A stretch of 11,831 nucleotides of DNA from an uncultured Cocleimonas sp. Its GTDB lineage: Bacteria > Pseudomonadota > Gammaproteobacteria > Thiotrichales > Thiotrichaceae. The position numbers and the translations under genes were made by a program. The stretch is from assembly GCA_937974135.1 (NCBI GenBank), contig CALJIH010000072.1, positions 1 to 11,831 of the forward strand. The letters are read 5' to 3'. Positions 4,410 through 11,605 of this stretch are shown here, one piece after another. Below the pieces are notes generated by a model that had not been told where the DNA came from, ran no database searches, and saw only the letters and a program-made list of their open reading frames with translations. Every line of letters begins with the position of its first letter. Within the stretch, counting starts at the first letter, position 1.

Positions 4410-7148
4410 TTAAAAGTCTAGTGAAGATTTAGGTGGCTCTGGTGCAAGTACTTCACGAGTACCATTTGATTGCACTGCGCTCACTACACCAGCTGCTTCC
4501 ATATCTTCGATCATTGATGCAGCCCGATTGTAACCCACTTTCAAACGACGTTGCACGTATGAGATAGAAGCTCTGCGTGATTCAGTCACGATGGCTACTG
4601 CTTGATCATAGAGTGCATCCGACTCGTTATTCGCAATCGGTTCTAATCCAGGAATCGCATCTTGTGATCCCGTTTCTTCTATGACTTCACTTAAGTACTC
4701 AGGTTCCCCTTGAAGTTTCCAATAATTTACCACATCTTCAACTTCACTATCATCGACAAAGGCACCATGTACGCGCTGAGGTAGGCCAGTTCCCGGAGGT
4801 AGGTATAGCATATCACCATGACCAAGCAATGATTCTGCACCGCCTTGGTCAAGTATGGTACGTGAATCAATCTTGGTAGACACTTGGAATGCAATACGTG
4901 TCGGAATATTCGCTTTAATTAATCCAGTTATTACATCCACTGAAGGACGTTGAGTCGCGAGAATTAAATGAATACCTGCCGCACGTGCTTTTTGCGCTAA
5001 GCGCGCGATCAGCTCTTCTACTTTTTTACCCACAACCATCATCATGTCTGCAAATTCATCAATAACGATTACGATTGATGGTAGTGGCTCAAGTATCTTA
5101 GGACGAACATCTATGTGTAATGTCGGGTCAAAGGTTGGATCAGTCATGGGTTTTCCTGCATCCATCGCTTCTTTTATCTTGCCATTATATCCAGCAACGT
5201 TTCTTACTTTAAGATGCGACATTAACGCATAACGTCGTTCCATTTCGCCCACTGCCCAACGCAATGAATTCGATGCATCTTTCATATCCGTAACAACAGG
5301 TGTTAACAGGTGTGGTATTCCTTCATAAATGCTTAATTCAAGCATTTTTGGGTCAATCATGATTAGCTTTACTTCATCTGGTGTAGACTTGTATAGCAAG
5401 CTCATTAGCATCGCATTTACACCCACAGATTTACCCGAACCGGTAGTACCTGCAATCAATAAATGTGGCATTCTGGCAAGATCAGCGATTGCTGGTTTAC
5501 CTGCTATGGTTTTACCAAGCACCATGGTTAATGGTGATTTTGAATCGCGGAATAAATTAGAATCTAGGATCTCGCTAATAGCCACTAAATCACGTTGTTC
5601 ATTGGGTACTTCTAATCCAATCGTGGTTTTACCAGGGATAACTTCAACGATACGTATACTAGAGACACACATACTGCGTGCAATATCTTGCCCTAGATTA
5701 CTTATCTTACTGACTTTGGTTCCTGGAGGTAGTAATAACTCGAAACGCGTAATGATCGGCCCTGGATAGTAGCTATCAATCTGTACACCGCGAACACCAA
5801 AATGTTCGAGTGTCTCAACGATATTCTTAGCATGCATTTCAATTTGTTCTTTAGAGAAATGACCCTGCCCTTGAGGCGGCGGGTTAAGCAAGCTAATTGG
5901 TGGTAATGAAATAGCTTTACCAATTGAAATTGGTGGTTCAACAACAGGTTTTACTGTTTCAACAGGTTTCTTAGCTACTTTTTTTGTTTCTGTTTTAGCA
6001 GGTTTCTTTTTCGATGCAATCTTTGCCGTAATCACATCTTTTAAACCGCTTACTTCAACATTTTGTTCTACATATTCGTGATCATCACCTGACATATAAT
6101 CAGGAACACCCAAAATCGGTTCTTGCCTTTGTTGAACTGGAGCATTGTCATTATCAAAATGATCCGTCATATCATCTAAGGGATCATGACGAGGCGTTTG
6201 AAAACCCACTGGTTCTTGTTTGTTTTCAACCTTGTCGTTAGCTGCTGATTTTTTCCACAAGAACAGTCCTGATAAACCCGCGACTACTGCACCAGCCATA
6301 CTGGTTGAACCAGACGTATTACCTGATACTGAGCTTGGAGCAGATGAGGCTGGTGCCTGTTGATGGCCATCATCAAAATTCTTAGCCTCAAAATTCATGG
6401 GCATGGTGCCAGAAAGCGTACTAGACGATACAGAAGCTGTTTCTAATGATTCTTGGGGAGTCGTCGCATTAGTAAAGAGTTCTATTGTACCTAGGATTGT
6501 TTCGCCTATCTTATCGATGAGTTTAAGCCATTGGATATCTGCAAATAAGGTTATACCTGCGATAAAGCCAGAGAATAAAATCATAGTAGCACCAATATCA
6601 CCCAGTGCTCGCATCAACAAACGTGCCATTCCTTGTCCAAGCAGACCACCTGCACCGTAATAAAGGTTACTCGCTGGCCATAAAAGAATCGCTAAGCCAC
6701 AACCTGCGATTAAAGCGAGAAAAACACCAAATACTGATATACCTAAATTGATTCCTGCCGATTTATTTTTGCTAGAACGAAACATTAAAAATGCGGAAAC
6801 CATAAAGGCAATCGGAACTAAATAAGAAATGTAACCAAAGAACCCAAACAATACATCTGCAAGATAAGCCCCTGCAGACCCCGCTTTGTTTTGGATTACA
6901 GCATTACTGTCATGATGAAATAATCCAGGATCCGCTGGATTATAAGTAATCAATGCAAGTAAGATCACTGCAGTTATGCCAGAGAGTATAAAAATACTGG
7001 TTTGCTTTAAACTGCCTTTCTTTTCGAGTGTTAACGCGACCTTCTCTACAGGAGCAGAAGATGAAACTTTAGACTTCGCCGCTCTTTTCTTTGCTGTCGA
7101 CGCTTTTGAAGCAGATGACTTAGCTGTCACTTTTCTTTTAGTAGCCAA
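4410..7148 (-). CDS. ftsK: DNA translocase FtsK
   Basis: Septum-anchored ATPase that pumps chromosome DNA and activates XerCD recombination at dif during division. The 912-residue protein has a Lys/Ala/Ser-rich start, four membrane helices (about 51–68, 95–123, 133–157 and 185–203), a linker of about 230 residues, the alpha/beta RecA-type motor, and a winged-helix gamma domain (about 845–905). Walker A is GTTGSGKS (567–574) and Walker B ends in Asp697-Glu698. The linker is far shorter than in E. coli FtsK and contains an additional hydrophobic patch (AGAVVAGLSGLFLW, 285–298). In the gamma domain GYNRAASMIE keeps Asn874 and Glu881, but the residue matching E. coli Arg1300 is Ser878. The start is TTG, chosen because GGGGA lies seven bases upstream; no in-frame ATG fits better. 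It is divergent from trxB. Confidence 0.97.
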   Translation of the reverse strand: MATKRKVTAKSSASKASTAKKRAAKSKVSSSAPVEKVALTLEKKGSLKQTSIFILSGITAVILLALITYNPADPGLFHHDSNAVIQNKAGSAGAYLADVLFGFFGYISYLVPIAFMVSAFLMFRSSKNKSAGINLGISVFGVFLALIAGCGLAILLWPASNLYYGAGGLLGQGMARLLMRALGDIGATMILFSGFIAGITLFADIQWLKLIDKIGETILGTIELFTNATTPQESLETASVSSSTLSGTMPMNFEAKNFDDGHQQAPASSAPSSVSGNTSGSTSMAGAVVAGLSGLFLWKKSAANDKVENKQEPVGFQTPRHDPLDDMTDHFDNDNAPVQQRQEPILGVPDYMSGDDHEYVEQNVEVSGLKDVITAKIASKKKPAKTETKKVAKKPVETVKPVVEPPISIGKAISLPPISLLNPPPQGQGHFSKEQIEMHAKNIVETLEHFGVRGVQIDSYYPGPIITRFELLLPPGTKVSKISNLGQDIARSMCVSSIRIVEVIPGKTTIGLEVPNEQRDLVAISEILDSNLFRDSKSPLTMVLGKTIAGKPAIADLARMPHLLIAGTTGSGKSVGVNAMLMSLLYKSTPDEVKLIMIDPKMLELSIYEGIPHLLTPVVTDMKDASNSLRWAVGEMERRYALMSHLKVRNVAGYNGKIKEAMDAGKPMTDPTFDPTLHIDVRPKILEPLPSIVIVIDEFADMMMVVGKKVEELIARLAQKARAAGIHLILATQRPSVDVITGLIKANIPTRIAFQVSTKIDSRTILDQGGAESLLGHGDMLYLPPGTGLPQRVHGAFVDDSEVEDVVNYWKLQGEPEYLSEVIEETGSQDAIPGLEPIANNESDALYDQAVAIVTESRRASISYVQRRLKVGYNRAASMIEDMEAAGVVSAVQSNGTREVLAPEPPKSSLDF

Positions 7149-7268
7149 TTGAAATTCCCCAATTTCTGTTGGAAGTATTATTTTTGTAAATAGAAATTCA
7201 CAAAAGTTATAAAAACAATCGCCCAGATTGCTAATTTTCTTCCAACTGTTTAATTTAAAGACTGTAAA

Positions 7269-7297
7269 ATTATAAATAGTGGTAAAAACACTGAGAA
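7269..7297 (-). promoter_or_regulatory. Possible ftsK promoter
   Basis: On the minus strand a perfect TATAAT (7274 down to 7269) is preceded by a 17-base spacer and a weak -35, TTCTCA (7297 down to 7292). It would leave a leader of about 115 nt before the TTG start. In this AT-rich region a chance -10 match is quite possible. Confidence 0.3.
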
Positions 7298-7323
7298 AAA
7301 CTCAAGAATTTTATACTTTATTA

Positions 7324-7336
7324 AACGAGTCTCGTT
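7324..7336. promoter_or_regulatory. Small palindrome, possible operator
   Basis: AACGAG-T-CTCGTT is a perfect 13-base palindrome with a single central base, and pairing resumes one position further out (TT with AA). It is among the few G/C-containing elements in the AT-rich gap. Its size fits a dimeric repressor site, for example a TetR-type site, but no regulator gene is nearby to suggest which. Confidence 0.3.
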
Positions 7337-7647
7337 AAAAATTAACTTTTTACTTCAATATTCTTAATTTTTAGTAATGTAAATAAACATACACCTATAA
7401 AACATTGAAATAATTGTATATATAAGCCCTATATATGGCTTCAATACTAACAGAATGTCTATTAAAAAAGAAGCATTTGTTCTTTTTAAGTATGCAATAA
7501 GTTTATATATGTTCAAAAACGATAAGATTTTTAAATTAGCAAAAACTTAGACATCCTTTAATCACTATTAAGCGTATTAGATCACATCTATCGACACACT
7601 AAAAAACACGCGTTACACTCAGCACACATTATAATTGGAGTATCTAT

Positions 7648-8607
7648 ATGAGCGAAACAATCCACCATCCCTTGATTATTTTGGGATCCGGTCCAGCAGG
7701 CTATTCTGCTGCTGTATATGCAGCACGCGCCAACTTAAATCCAGTCATCATTACCGGAATGGAACAAGGTGGTCAATTGATGACGACTACCGATGTTGAT
7801 AACTGGCCTGGAGATAACGATGGTGTTCAAGGTCCTGAATTAATGGAACGCATGAAAAAACATGCGGAGCGTTTCGACACAAAACTGATTATTGATTACA
7901 TTGCAGATGTAGATTTCAGTACGCGTCCGTTACAGTTAAAAGGTGGAAGTAATTCATATACCTGTGATTCGCTTATTATTTGTACTGGTGCTTCTGCAAT
8001 GTACTTAGGTTTAGAATCTGAAGAGAAATTCAAAGGTCGCGGCGTTTCGGCCTGTGCTACCTGTGATGGTTTCTTTTATCGTAATCAAAAAGTGGCAGTT
8101 ATTGGCGGGGGTAATACCGCTGTTGAAGAAGCATTGTATCTTTCAAATATTGCCTCGGAAGTCACTCTAGTCCATCGACGTGATGAACTTCGTTCTGAAA
8201 AAATCCTTCGAGATCAATTATTTGCAAAAGCAGAAAATGGCAATATCAATCTAAAATGGGATACTGTCCTAGAAGAAGTCTTGGGTGATAACGCTGGAGT
8301 AACAGGGCTTAAACTTAAAAACGTTAAAACCGAAGCAACAGAAGAGATTGATGTCCATGGTGTTTTCATCGCAATTGGCCACAAACCAAATACCTCGATT
8401 TTTGAAGGTCAACTTGATATGGAAGGCGGTTATATTACCGTTAAGAGTGGCACCACTGGAAACGCAACACAAACAAGCGTTGAGGGAGTCTACGCCGCTG
8501 GTGATGTGATGGACCATGTCTACCGTCAGGCGATCACTTCAGCAGGAACTGGTTGCATGGCGGCTTTAGATGCAGAGAAATACATGGATCAATTAGAGAA
8601 AGGCTAA
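7648..8607 (+). CDS. trxB: Thioredoxin reductase
   Basis: NADPH-dependent flavoenzyme that reduces thioredoxin in the cytoplasm. The 319 residues are typical for the low-molecular-weight bacterial class. Visible motifs are the FAD-binding GSGPAGYSAAVYAAR (13–27), the redox-active CATC (Cys136 and Cys139), the NADPH-binding GGGNTA (153–158) with HRRDE (176–180), and the second FAD segment GVYAAGDVMDHVYRQAITSAGTGCMAA (about 280–306). HRRDE and the GGGNTA fold indicate NADPH rather than ferredoxin as donor. GGAG seven bases before the ATG is a good ribosome site. It is followed by aat on the same strand, the usual gammaproteobacterial order, with a 115-base gap that contains a stem-loop. Confidence 0.97.
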   Translation: MSETIHHPLIILGSGPAGYSAAVYAARANLNPVIITGMEQGGQLMTTTDVDNWPGDNDGVQGPELMERMKKHAERFDTKLIIDYIADVDFSTRPLQLKGGSNSYTCDSLIICTGASAMYLGLESEEKFKGRGVSACATCDGFFYRNQKVAVIGGGNTAVEEALYLSNIASEVTLVHRRDELRSEKILRDQLFAKAENGNINLKWDTVLEEVLGDNAGVTGLKLKNVKTEATEEIDVHGVFIAIGHKPNTSIFEGQLDMEGGYITVKSGTTGNATQTSVEGVYAAGDVMDHVYRQAITSAGTGCMAALDAEKYMDQLEKG

Positions 8608-8633
8608 TCTAATCAAATATTTTTAAGCTTGCT

Positions 8634-8653
8634 AAAAGTTCTCGTAACTTTTT
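8634..8653 (+). terminator. Weak stem-loop after trxB
   Basis: AAAAGTT (8634–8640) and AACTTTT (8646–8652) form a seven-pair stem around the five-base loop CTCGT, ending in a T run. It lies 27 bases after the trxB stop. The stem is AT-rich, so termination would be partial at best; it could also be a protein site. The arm AAAAGTT is shared with the inverted repeat before sdaA. Confidence 0.35.
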
Positions 8654-8722
8654 CTACGCTTAAACTATATTTATTTAATCAAAGGTTCTCTGAAAAAAGG
8701 TTAAAACCAATAATCATTGTTT

Positions 8723-9499
8723 ATGGCATCAGGTAAAAAACCATCGGTTACATTAGCCTTACTAGATCCTAGTGCTAGTGATGAGCCCTTCCCACCATTA
8801 GAGCATGCGTGGGAAGAGCCAAACGGCTTGCTGGCTTTTGGCGGTGACCTCTCCCCTACCCGCTTGATGAATGCTTATAAATCGGGAATATTTCCTTGGT
8901 ACAATCCCGACGAACCTATTTATTGGTGGAGTCCTAATCCGCGTGCAGTGCTTTTTCCTGAGTTAATGCAAATCAGCAAAAGCCTTCGCAAATCCATGCG
9001 AAATTACAAAAACAAGGGTTATCAAATCAGCTTTGATAAGGATTTTTCAGAGGTAGTTAAATCCTGCGCTGCACCGCGAGCTCAATCTACAGGCACATGG
9101 ATTAGTAATGAAATGCACGATGCCTACAATCTTCTGTTTAAGCGAGGTATTGCACACAGTGTCGAAATCTGGAACGCCGAAGGCGAATTAGTCGGAGGAT
9201 TATATGGCGTCGTATCTGGTGGCGTTTTCAGTGGCGAGTCTATGTTTAGTCGAGAACGCGACGTGTCTAAAATCGCATTTGTGGCTTTAGCGTGGCATTG
9301 TCAATATTGGGGATTTTCATTGATTGACTGTCAAATCGAAAATTCTCATCTTAGCAGTATGGGTGTGGTTAATATTTCACGGAAACAATACCAACAAATA
9401 TTAAATACCTGTCGGTACTTCAAGCATGATGATTGGAATTATGTTGAAGACTGTGATTTAGCGCATTGGCAACCACAAGAAGAAATAGATAGGAAATAA
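8723..9499 (+). CDS. aat: Leucyl/phenylalanyl-tRNA–protein transferase
   Basis: Transfers Leu or Phe from aminoacyl-tRNA to proteins with N-terminal Lys or Arg, marking them for ClpS/ClpAP degradation. Family motifs are clear: FPPLEHAWEEPNGLLAFGGDLSPTRLMNAYKSGIFPWYN, IYWWSPNPRAVLFPE, STGTWISNEMHDAY, GGLYGVVSGGVFSGESMFSRERDVSKIA and CQIENSHLSSMG. ATG at 8723 gives 258 residues; TTG at 8717 would add only Met-Phe. Neither has a convincing ribosome site, the nearest (AAGG, 8697–8700) being 22 bases upstream, so the start is uncertain by two codons. The insertion-prone C-terminus is slightly longer than in E. coli Aat (234). The arginyl-transferase gene ate/bpt and infA, often next, are not present; sdaA converges from the other side across a shared terminator. 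Confidence 0.95.
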   Translation: MASGKKPSVTLALLDPSASDEPFPPLEHAWEEPNGLLAFGGDLSPTRLMNAYKSGIFPWYNPDEPIYWWSPNPRAVLFPELMQISKSLRKSMRNYKNKGYQISFDKDFSEVVKSCAAPRAQSTGTWISNEMHDAYNLLFKRGIAHSVEIWNAEGELVGGLYGVVSGGVFSGESMFSRERDVSKIAFVALAWHCQYWGFSLIDCQIENSHLSSMGVVNISRKQYQQILNTCRYFKHDDWNYVEDCDLAHWQPQEEIDRK

Positions 9500-9507
9500 T
9501 GTTTTTG

Positions 9508-9541
9508 GCAAAAACACCCAAAAGTGGGGGGGTGTCTTTTT
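9508..9541 (-). repeat. Intergenic C6 repeat, copy 4 (inverted)
   Basis: On the minus strand it reads AAAAAGACACCCCCCCACTTTTGGG then TGTTTTTGC, so the core differs from the other four copies by one base (T to C, giving a C7 run). It is the only copy in the opposite orientation. It occupies the gap between convergent aat and sdaA. Confidence 0.75.
9511..9541 (+). terminator. Bidirectional terminator between aat and sdaA
   Basis: On + the stem ACACCC (9514–9519) pairs with GGGTGT (9530–9535) around a 10-base loop, extended by AAA/TTT after one mismatch, and is followed by CTTTTT. It starts 12 bases after the aat stop. Because A and T tracts flank both sides it can also stop sdaA transcripts arriving on the minus strand. 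Confidence 0.7.
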
Positions 9542-9567
9542 CAATATAGCAAAACACTTTGCTTGTA

Positions 9568-10980
9568 CTAGCACTCCACAATATTCACTGGTACTTCCAC
9601 AACCTGTATCGCTAAACCACCACGCGATGTTTCTTTATACTTAGTTGCCATATCTCGACCTGTTTCACGCATCGTAATTACTGCTTTGTCAAACGACACG
9701 AAATGCTCACCATTACCACGCAAGGCCATGCGTGATGCATTTATCGCTTTTACCGAACCCATTGCATTACGTTCAATACACGGTACTTGTACCAAGCCAC
9801 CGATTGGATCACAAGTTAAACCCAGGTTATGTTCGATACCGATCTCAGCAGCGTTCTCGATTTGCTCTGGTGTACCACCTAATACCTCTGTCAGACCTGC
9901 TGCTGCCATTGCACAAGCAGAACCTATCTCACCTTGGCATCCGACTTCAGCACCAGAGATTGAAGCATTCTCTTTTATGATAATTCCGATTGCGGCAGCA
10001 GTTAAAAGAAATCTTATGATTCCATCCTCGCCATTTTCCTTGTAGGCGCGACAAAAATGTACATAGTAATGCAATAGTGCAGGTATGATTCCCGCAGCAC
10101 CATTGGTTGGAGCGGTAACCACTCGACCACCCGCGGCATTTTCTTCGTTCACTGCTAAGGCGAAAAGATTTACCCAATCCATACTGCCTTGATTATATTG
10201 CTCATGGGTGAGTTCATTTTCTAATGAATGACACAAATCAGCAGCGCGACGTTTGACCTTTAAACCACCAGGTAATATTCCAGTGTTTTTGCAACCCGCG
10301 TTGACGCATTCTTGCATCACATTCCAAATATTTAACAGCTTGCTGCGGACTTCTTCTTCAGAATTCCAAACACACTCATTTTTAAGCATCACATCGCTGA
10401 TGGATAACTTTTCTTTTTTACAGAGCGCTAATAGTTCATCTCCCGTTGAGAAAGGATGTGGCAATTCTATGTCGTTTTGTTTAATCGGAGATTTAATTTC
10501 ATCGCGTTCGCTATCATCAACGACAAAACCACCACCGACCGAGTAGTAAATCTTATCGTACAAAATATCTTCGCTGGCATCACAGGCAGTGATCATCATG
10601 CCATTAGCATGAAAGGGTAAGGATTTTTTTCGATGAAATGTGATATCAACATCGTAATCAAAATCGATGGTTTTTGTCCCCGCCAAATTGATCTTTTTAC
10701 TATCAAGGATTTCCTGCATTACACCTTGAACACTTTCGACATCTACCGTATCGGGTTTTTCACCCATCAAACCCAAAAGTACAGCTTTACCACTACCATG
10801 CCCTTTTCCAGTTGCACCTAATGAGCCATAAAGATCAACGGAGATACTATCTACGGCACCAAGATTACCCTGTTCTTTTAGTCCATCAAGAAAAGTGTTA
10901 GCCGCAACCATTGGACCCACTGTATGTGAACTTGAAGGTCCTATGCCTATTTTAAATAGATCAAATATACTAATTGCCAT
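9568..10980 (-). CDS. sdaA: L-serine ammonia-lyase (iron-sulfur L-serine dehydratase)
   Basis: Deaminates L-serine to pyruvate and ammonia with a catalytic [4Fe-4S] cluster. The 470-residue single-chain (type 2) enzyme has the N-terminal FDLFKIGIGPSSSHTVGPM signature, GSLGATGKGHGSGKAVLLGL (52–71), RVVTAPTNGAAGIIPALLHYY (286–306) and GAEVGCQGEIGSACAMAAAG (343–362). Cys348, Cys390 and Cys401 have spacings of 42 and 11, identical to ligands C343, C385 and C396 of the Legionella enzyme. The last residue, Cys470, matches the terminal cysteine that in Legionella binds the fourth iron and acts as a built-in inhibitor displaced by serine. The start ATG has no strong Shine-Dalgarno sequence. A TATAAT box inside an inverted repeat lies just upstream. 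The symbol sdaA is by homology; sdaB/tdcG paralogues cannot be told apart. Confidence 0.96.
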   Translation of the reverse strand: MAISIFDLFKIGIGPSSSHTVGPMVAANTFLDGLKEQGNLGAVDSISVDLYGSLGATGKGHGSGKAVLLGLMGEKPDTVDVESVQGVMQEILDSKKINLAGTKTIDFDYDVDITFHRKKSLPFHANGMMITACDASEDILYDKIYYSVGGGFVVDDSERDEIKSPIKQNDIELPHPFSTGDELLALCKKEKLSISDVMLKNECVWNSEEEVRSKLLNIWNVMQECVNAGCKNTGILPGGLKVKRRAADLCHSLENELTHEQYNQGSMDWVNLFALAVNEENAAGGRVVTAPTNGAAGIIPALLHYYVHFCRAYKENGEDGIIRFLLTAAAIGIIIKENASISGAEVGCQGEIGSACAMAAAGLTEVLGGTPEQIENAAEIGIEHNLGLTCDPIGGLVQVPCIERNAMGSVKAINASRMALRGNGEHFVSFDKAVITMRETGRDMATKYKETSRGGLAIQVVEVPVNIVEC

Positions 10981-10998
10981 GATAGAAATTCACTAAAT

Positions 10999-11031
10999 TA
11001 ACTTTTGAGAATTATAGGTCTTCAAAAGTTA
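10999..11031 (-). promoter_or_regulatory. Likely sdaA -10 box flanked by a 10-bp inverted repeat (operator candidate)
   Basis: TAACTTTTGA and TCAAAAGTTA form perfect 10-base arms (10999–11008 and 11022–11031) separated by 13 bases. On the minus strand the spacer contains TATAAT (11016 down to 11011), giving a predicted start near 11004 and a leader of about 24 nt. The -35 is poor (CTACTG at 17 bases). Arm centres are 23 bases apart, about two helical turns. A protein on these arms would cover the promoter. Confidence 0.55.
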
Positions 11032-11122
11032 CACAGTAGTGCCAAATGAGACTAAAATTTAGTATATATTTATATTTAACGGTTGTTTTTAATGAATATT
11101 GATCTAACTATAAATAAAAGAT

Positions 11123-11153
11123 AAAAAAAGACACCCCCCTACTTTTGGGGGGG
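11123..11153 (-). terminator. Strong intrinsic terminator of the etfA–HIT operon
   Basis: Read on the minus strand, C7, the loop AAAAGTA and G6 form an all-GC stem of six pairs (11134–11139 with 11147–11152), followed by TGTC and T7. It lies about 66 bases after the HIT gene stop. It coincides with repeat copy 5. Confidence 0.8.
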
Positions 11154-11158
11154 TTCAA
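11123..11158 (+). repeat. Intergenic C6 repeat, copy 5
   Basis: AAAAAAAG, the exact 16-mer ACACCCCCCTACTTTT (11131–11146), then a run of seven G and TTCAA. This copy has the best G run, and it replaces most of the GTTTTTGA end seen in copies 2–4. Confidence 0.8.
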
Positions 11159-11219
11159 CTATTAACTGCTTATATATGAATACTTAACTTGGTATTAATT
11201 ACATGAGAAAACGGTTTAA

Positions 11220-11588
11220 TCAGACCAGTCCAGATTTAATCATTCTTCCCAAGTCACAGCCCGCAATTAAATGTAAATGGTAATGCAAGACTTCTTGATG
11301 GGCATTAGCACCCATATTTGAAATGATTCTATAACCTTCTTTCTGCAAACCTAATTGAGAGGCTACTTTCTGTACAGCTTGGTAAAAACCAGTTATTTCT
11401 GCGCTTGATCCTTTCGCTGAAAAATCATCAAATGAAATATATTCACCTTTAGGAATTAACAATACATGCACTGGCGCTTGAGGCAATATATCGTTAAAAG
11501 CTAATACGTATTCATCCTCGTAAACTTTATCACAAGGTATTTCGTCTCGAAGAATTTTCGCAAAAATATTATCGGTATCGTAAGTCAC
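11220..11588 (-). CDS. Histidine-triad (HIT) family protein, HinT-like
   Basis: A 122-residue nucleotide hydrolase or transferase of the HIT superfamily. The N-terminal DNIFAKILRDEIPCDKVYEDEYVLAFNDILPQAPVHVLLIPK is typical of the HinT branch, and the signature HYHLHLI supplies His102, His104 (the nucleophile by alignment) and His106. Family members hydrolyse AMP-linked phosphoramidates; the true substrate here is unknown. The end (AGCDLGRMIKSGLV) lacks the Trp-containing tail of animal Hint. GTG is taken as start because GGAG lies eight bases upstream, and the nearby upstream ATG (11603) runs into a stop within four codons. It follows etfA by 17 bases and is probably co-transcribed with it, ending at the strong terminator in repeat copy 5. 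Confidence 0.93.
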   Translation of the reverse strand: MTYDTDNIFAKILRDEIPCDKVYEDEYVLAFNDILPQAPVHVLLIPKGEYISFDDFSAKGSSAEITGFYQAVQKVASQLGLQKEGYRIISNMGANAHQEVLHYHLHLIAGCDLGRMIKSGLV

Positions 11589-11605
11589 TAGTCTTGCTCC
11601 ATTTT

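Larger units (their letters stand above)
7149..7647. other. 499-nt AT-rich divergent intergenic region, ftsK–trxB
   Basis: No plausible gene on either strand. It holds the divergent promoters and several small symmetric elements: TGAG-A5-CTCA (7292–7304); the palindrome AACGAG-T-CTCGTT (7324–7336); AAGCC/GGCTT (7424–7428 with 7437–7441) inside a TATATA-rich stretch; and TTAAAAAAGAA/TTCTTTTTAA (7462–7472 with 7480–7489). Many gammaproteobacteria have lrp here; it is absent. No tRNA or known riboswitch pattern is seen. Confidence 0.6.

Noticed and set aside
5329..5769. 146-codon open frame on + inside ftsK
   Set aside because: It lies wholly antisense to the FtsK motor domain, whose conserved motifs fix the minus-strand frame; its protein has no recognisable features.
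7424..7441. AAGCC/GGCTT stem as a terminator
   Set aside because: Only five pairs, no T tract after it, and no gene ends nearby.
7630..7635. TATAAT as the trxB -10 box
   Set aside because: Transcription would begin about six bases before the ATG, losing the good GGAG ribosome site at 7637–7640; no -35 at proper spacing.
9686..10045. 119-codon open frame on + inside sdaA
   Set aside because: Antisense shadow of the conserved cluster-binding region of SdaA.
765..11158. CRISPR array
   Set aside because: The repeat copies are kilobases apart in separate intergenic gaps, in both orientations, with no regular spacers or cas genes.
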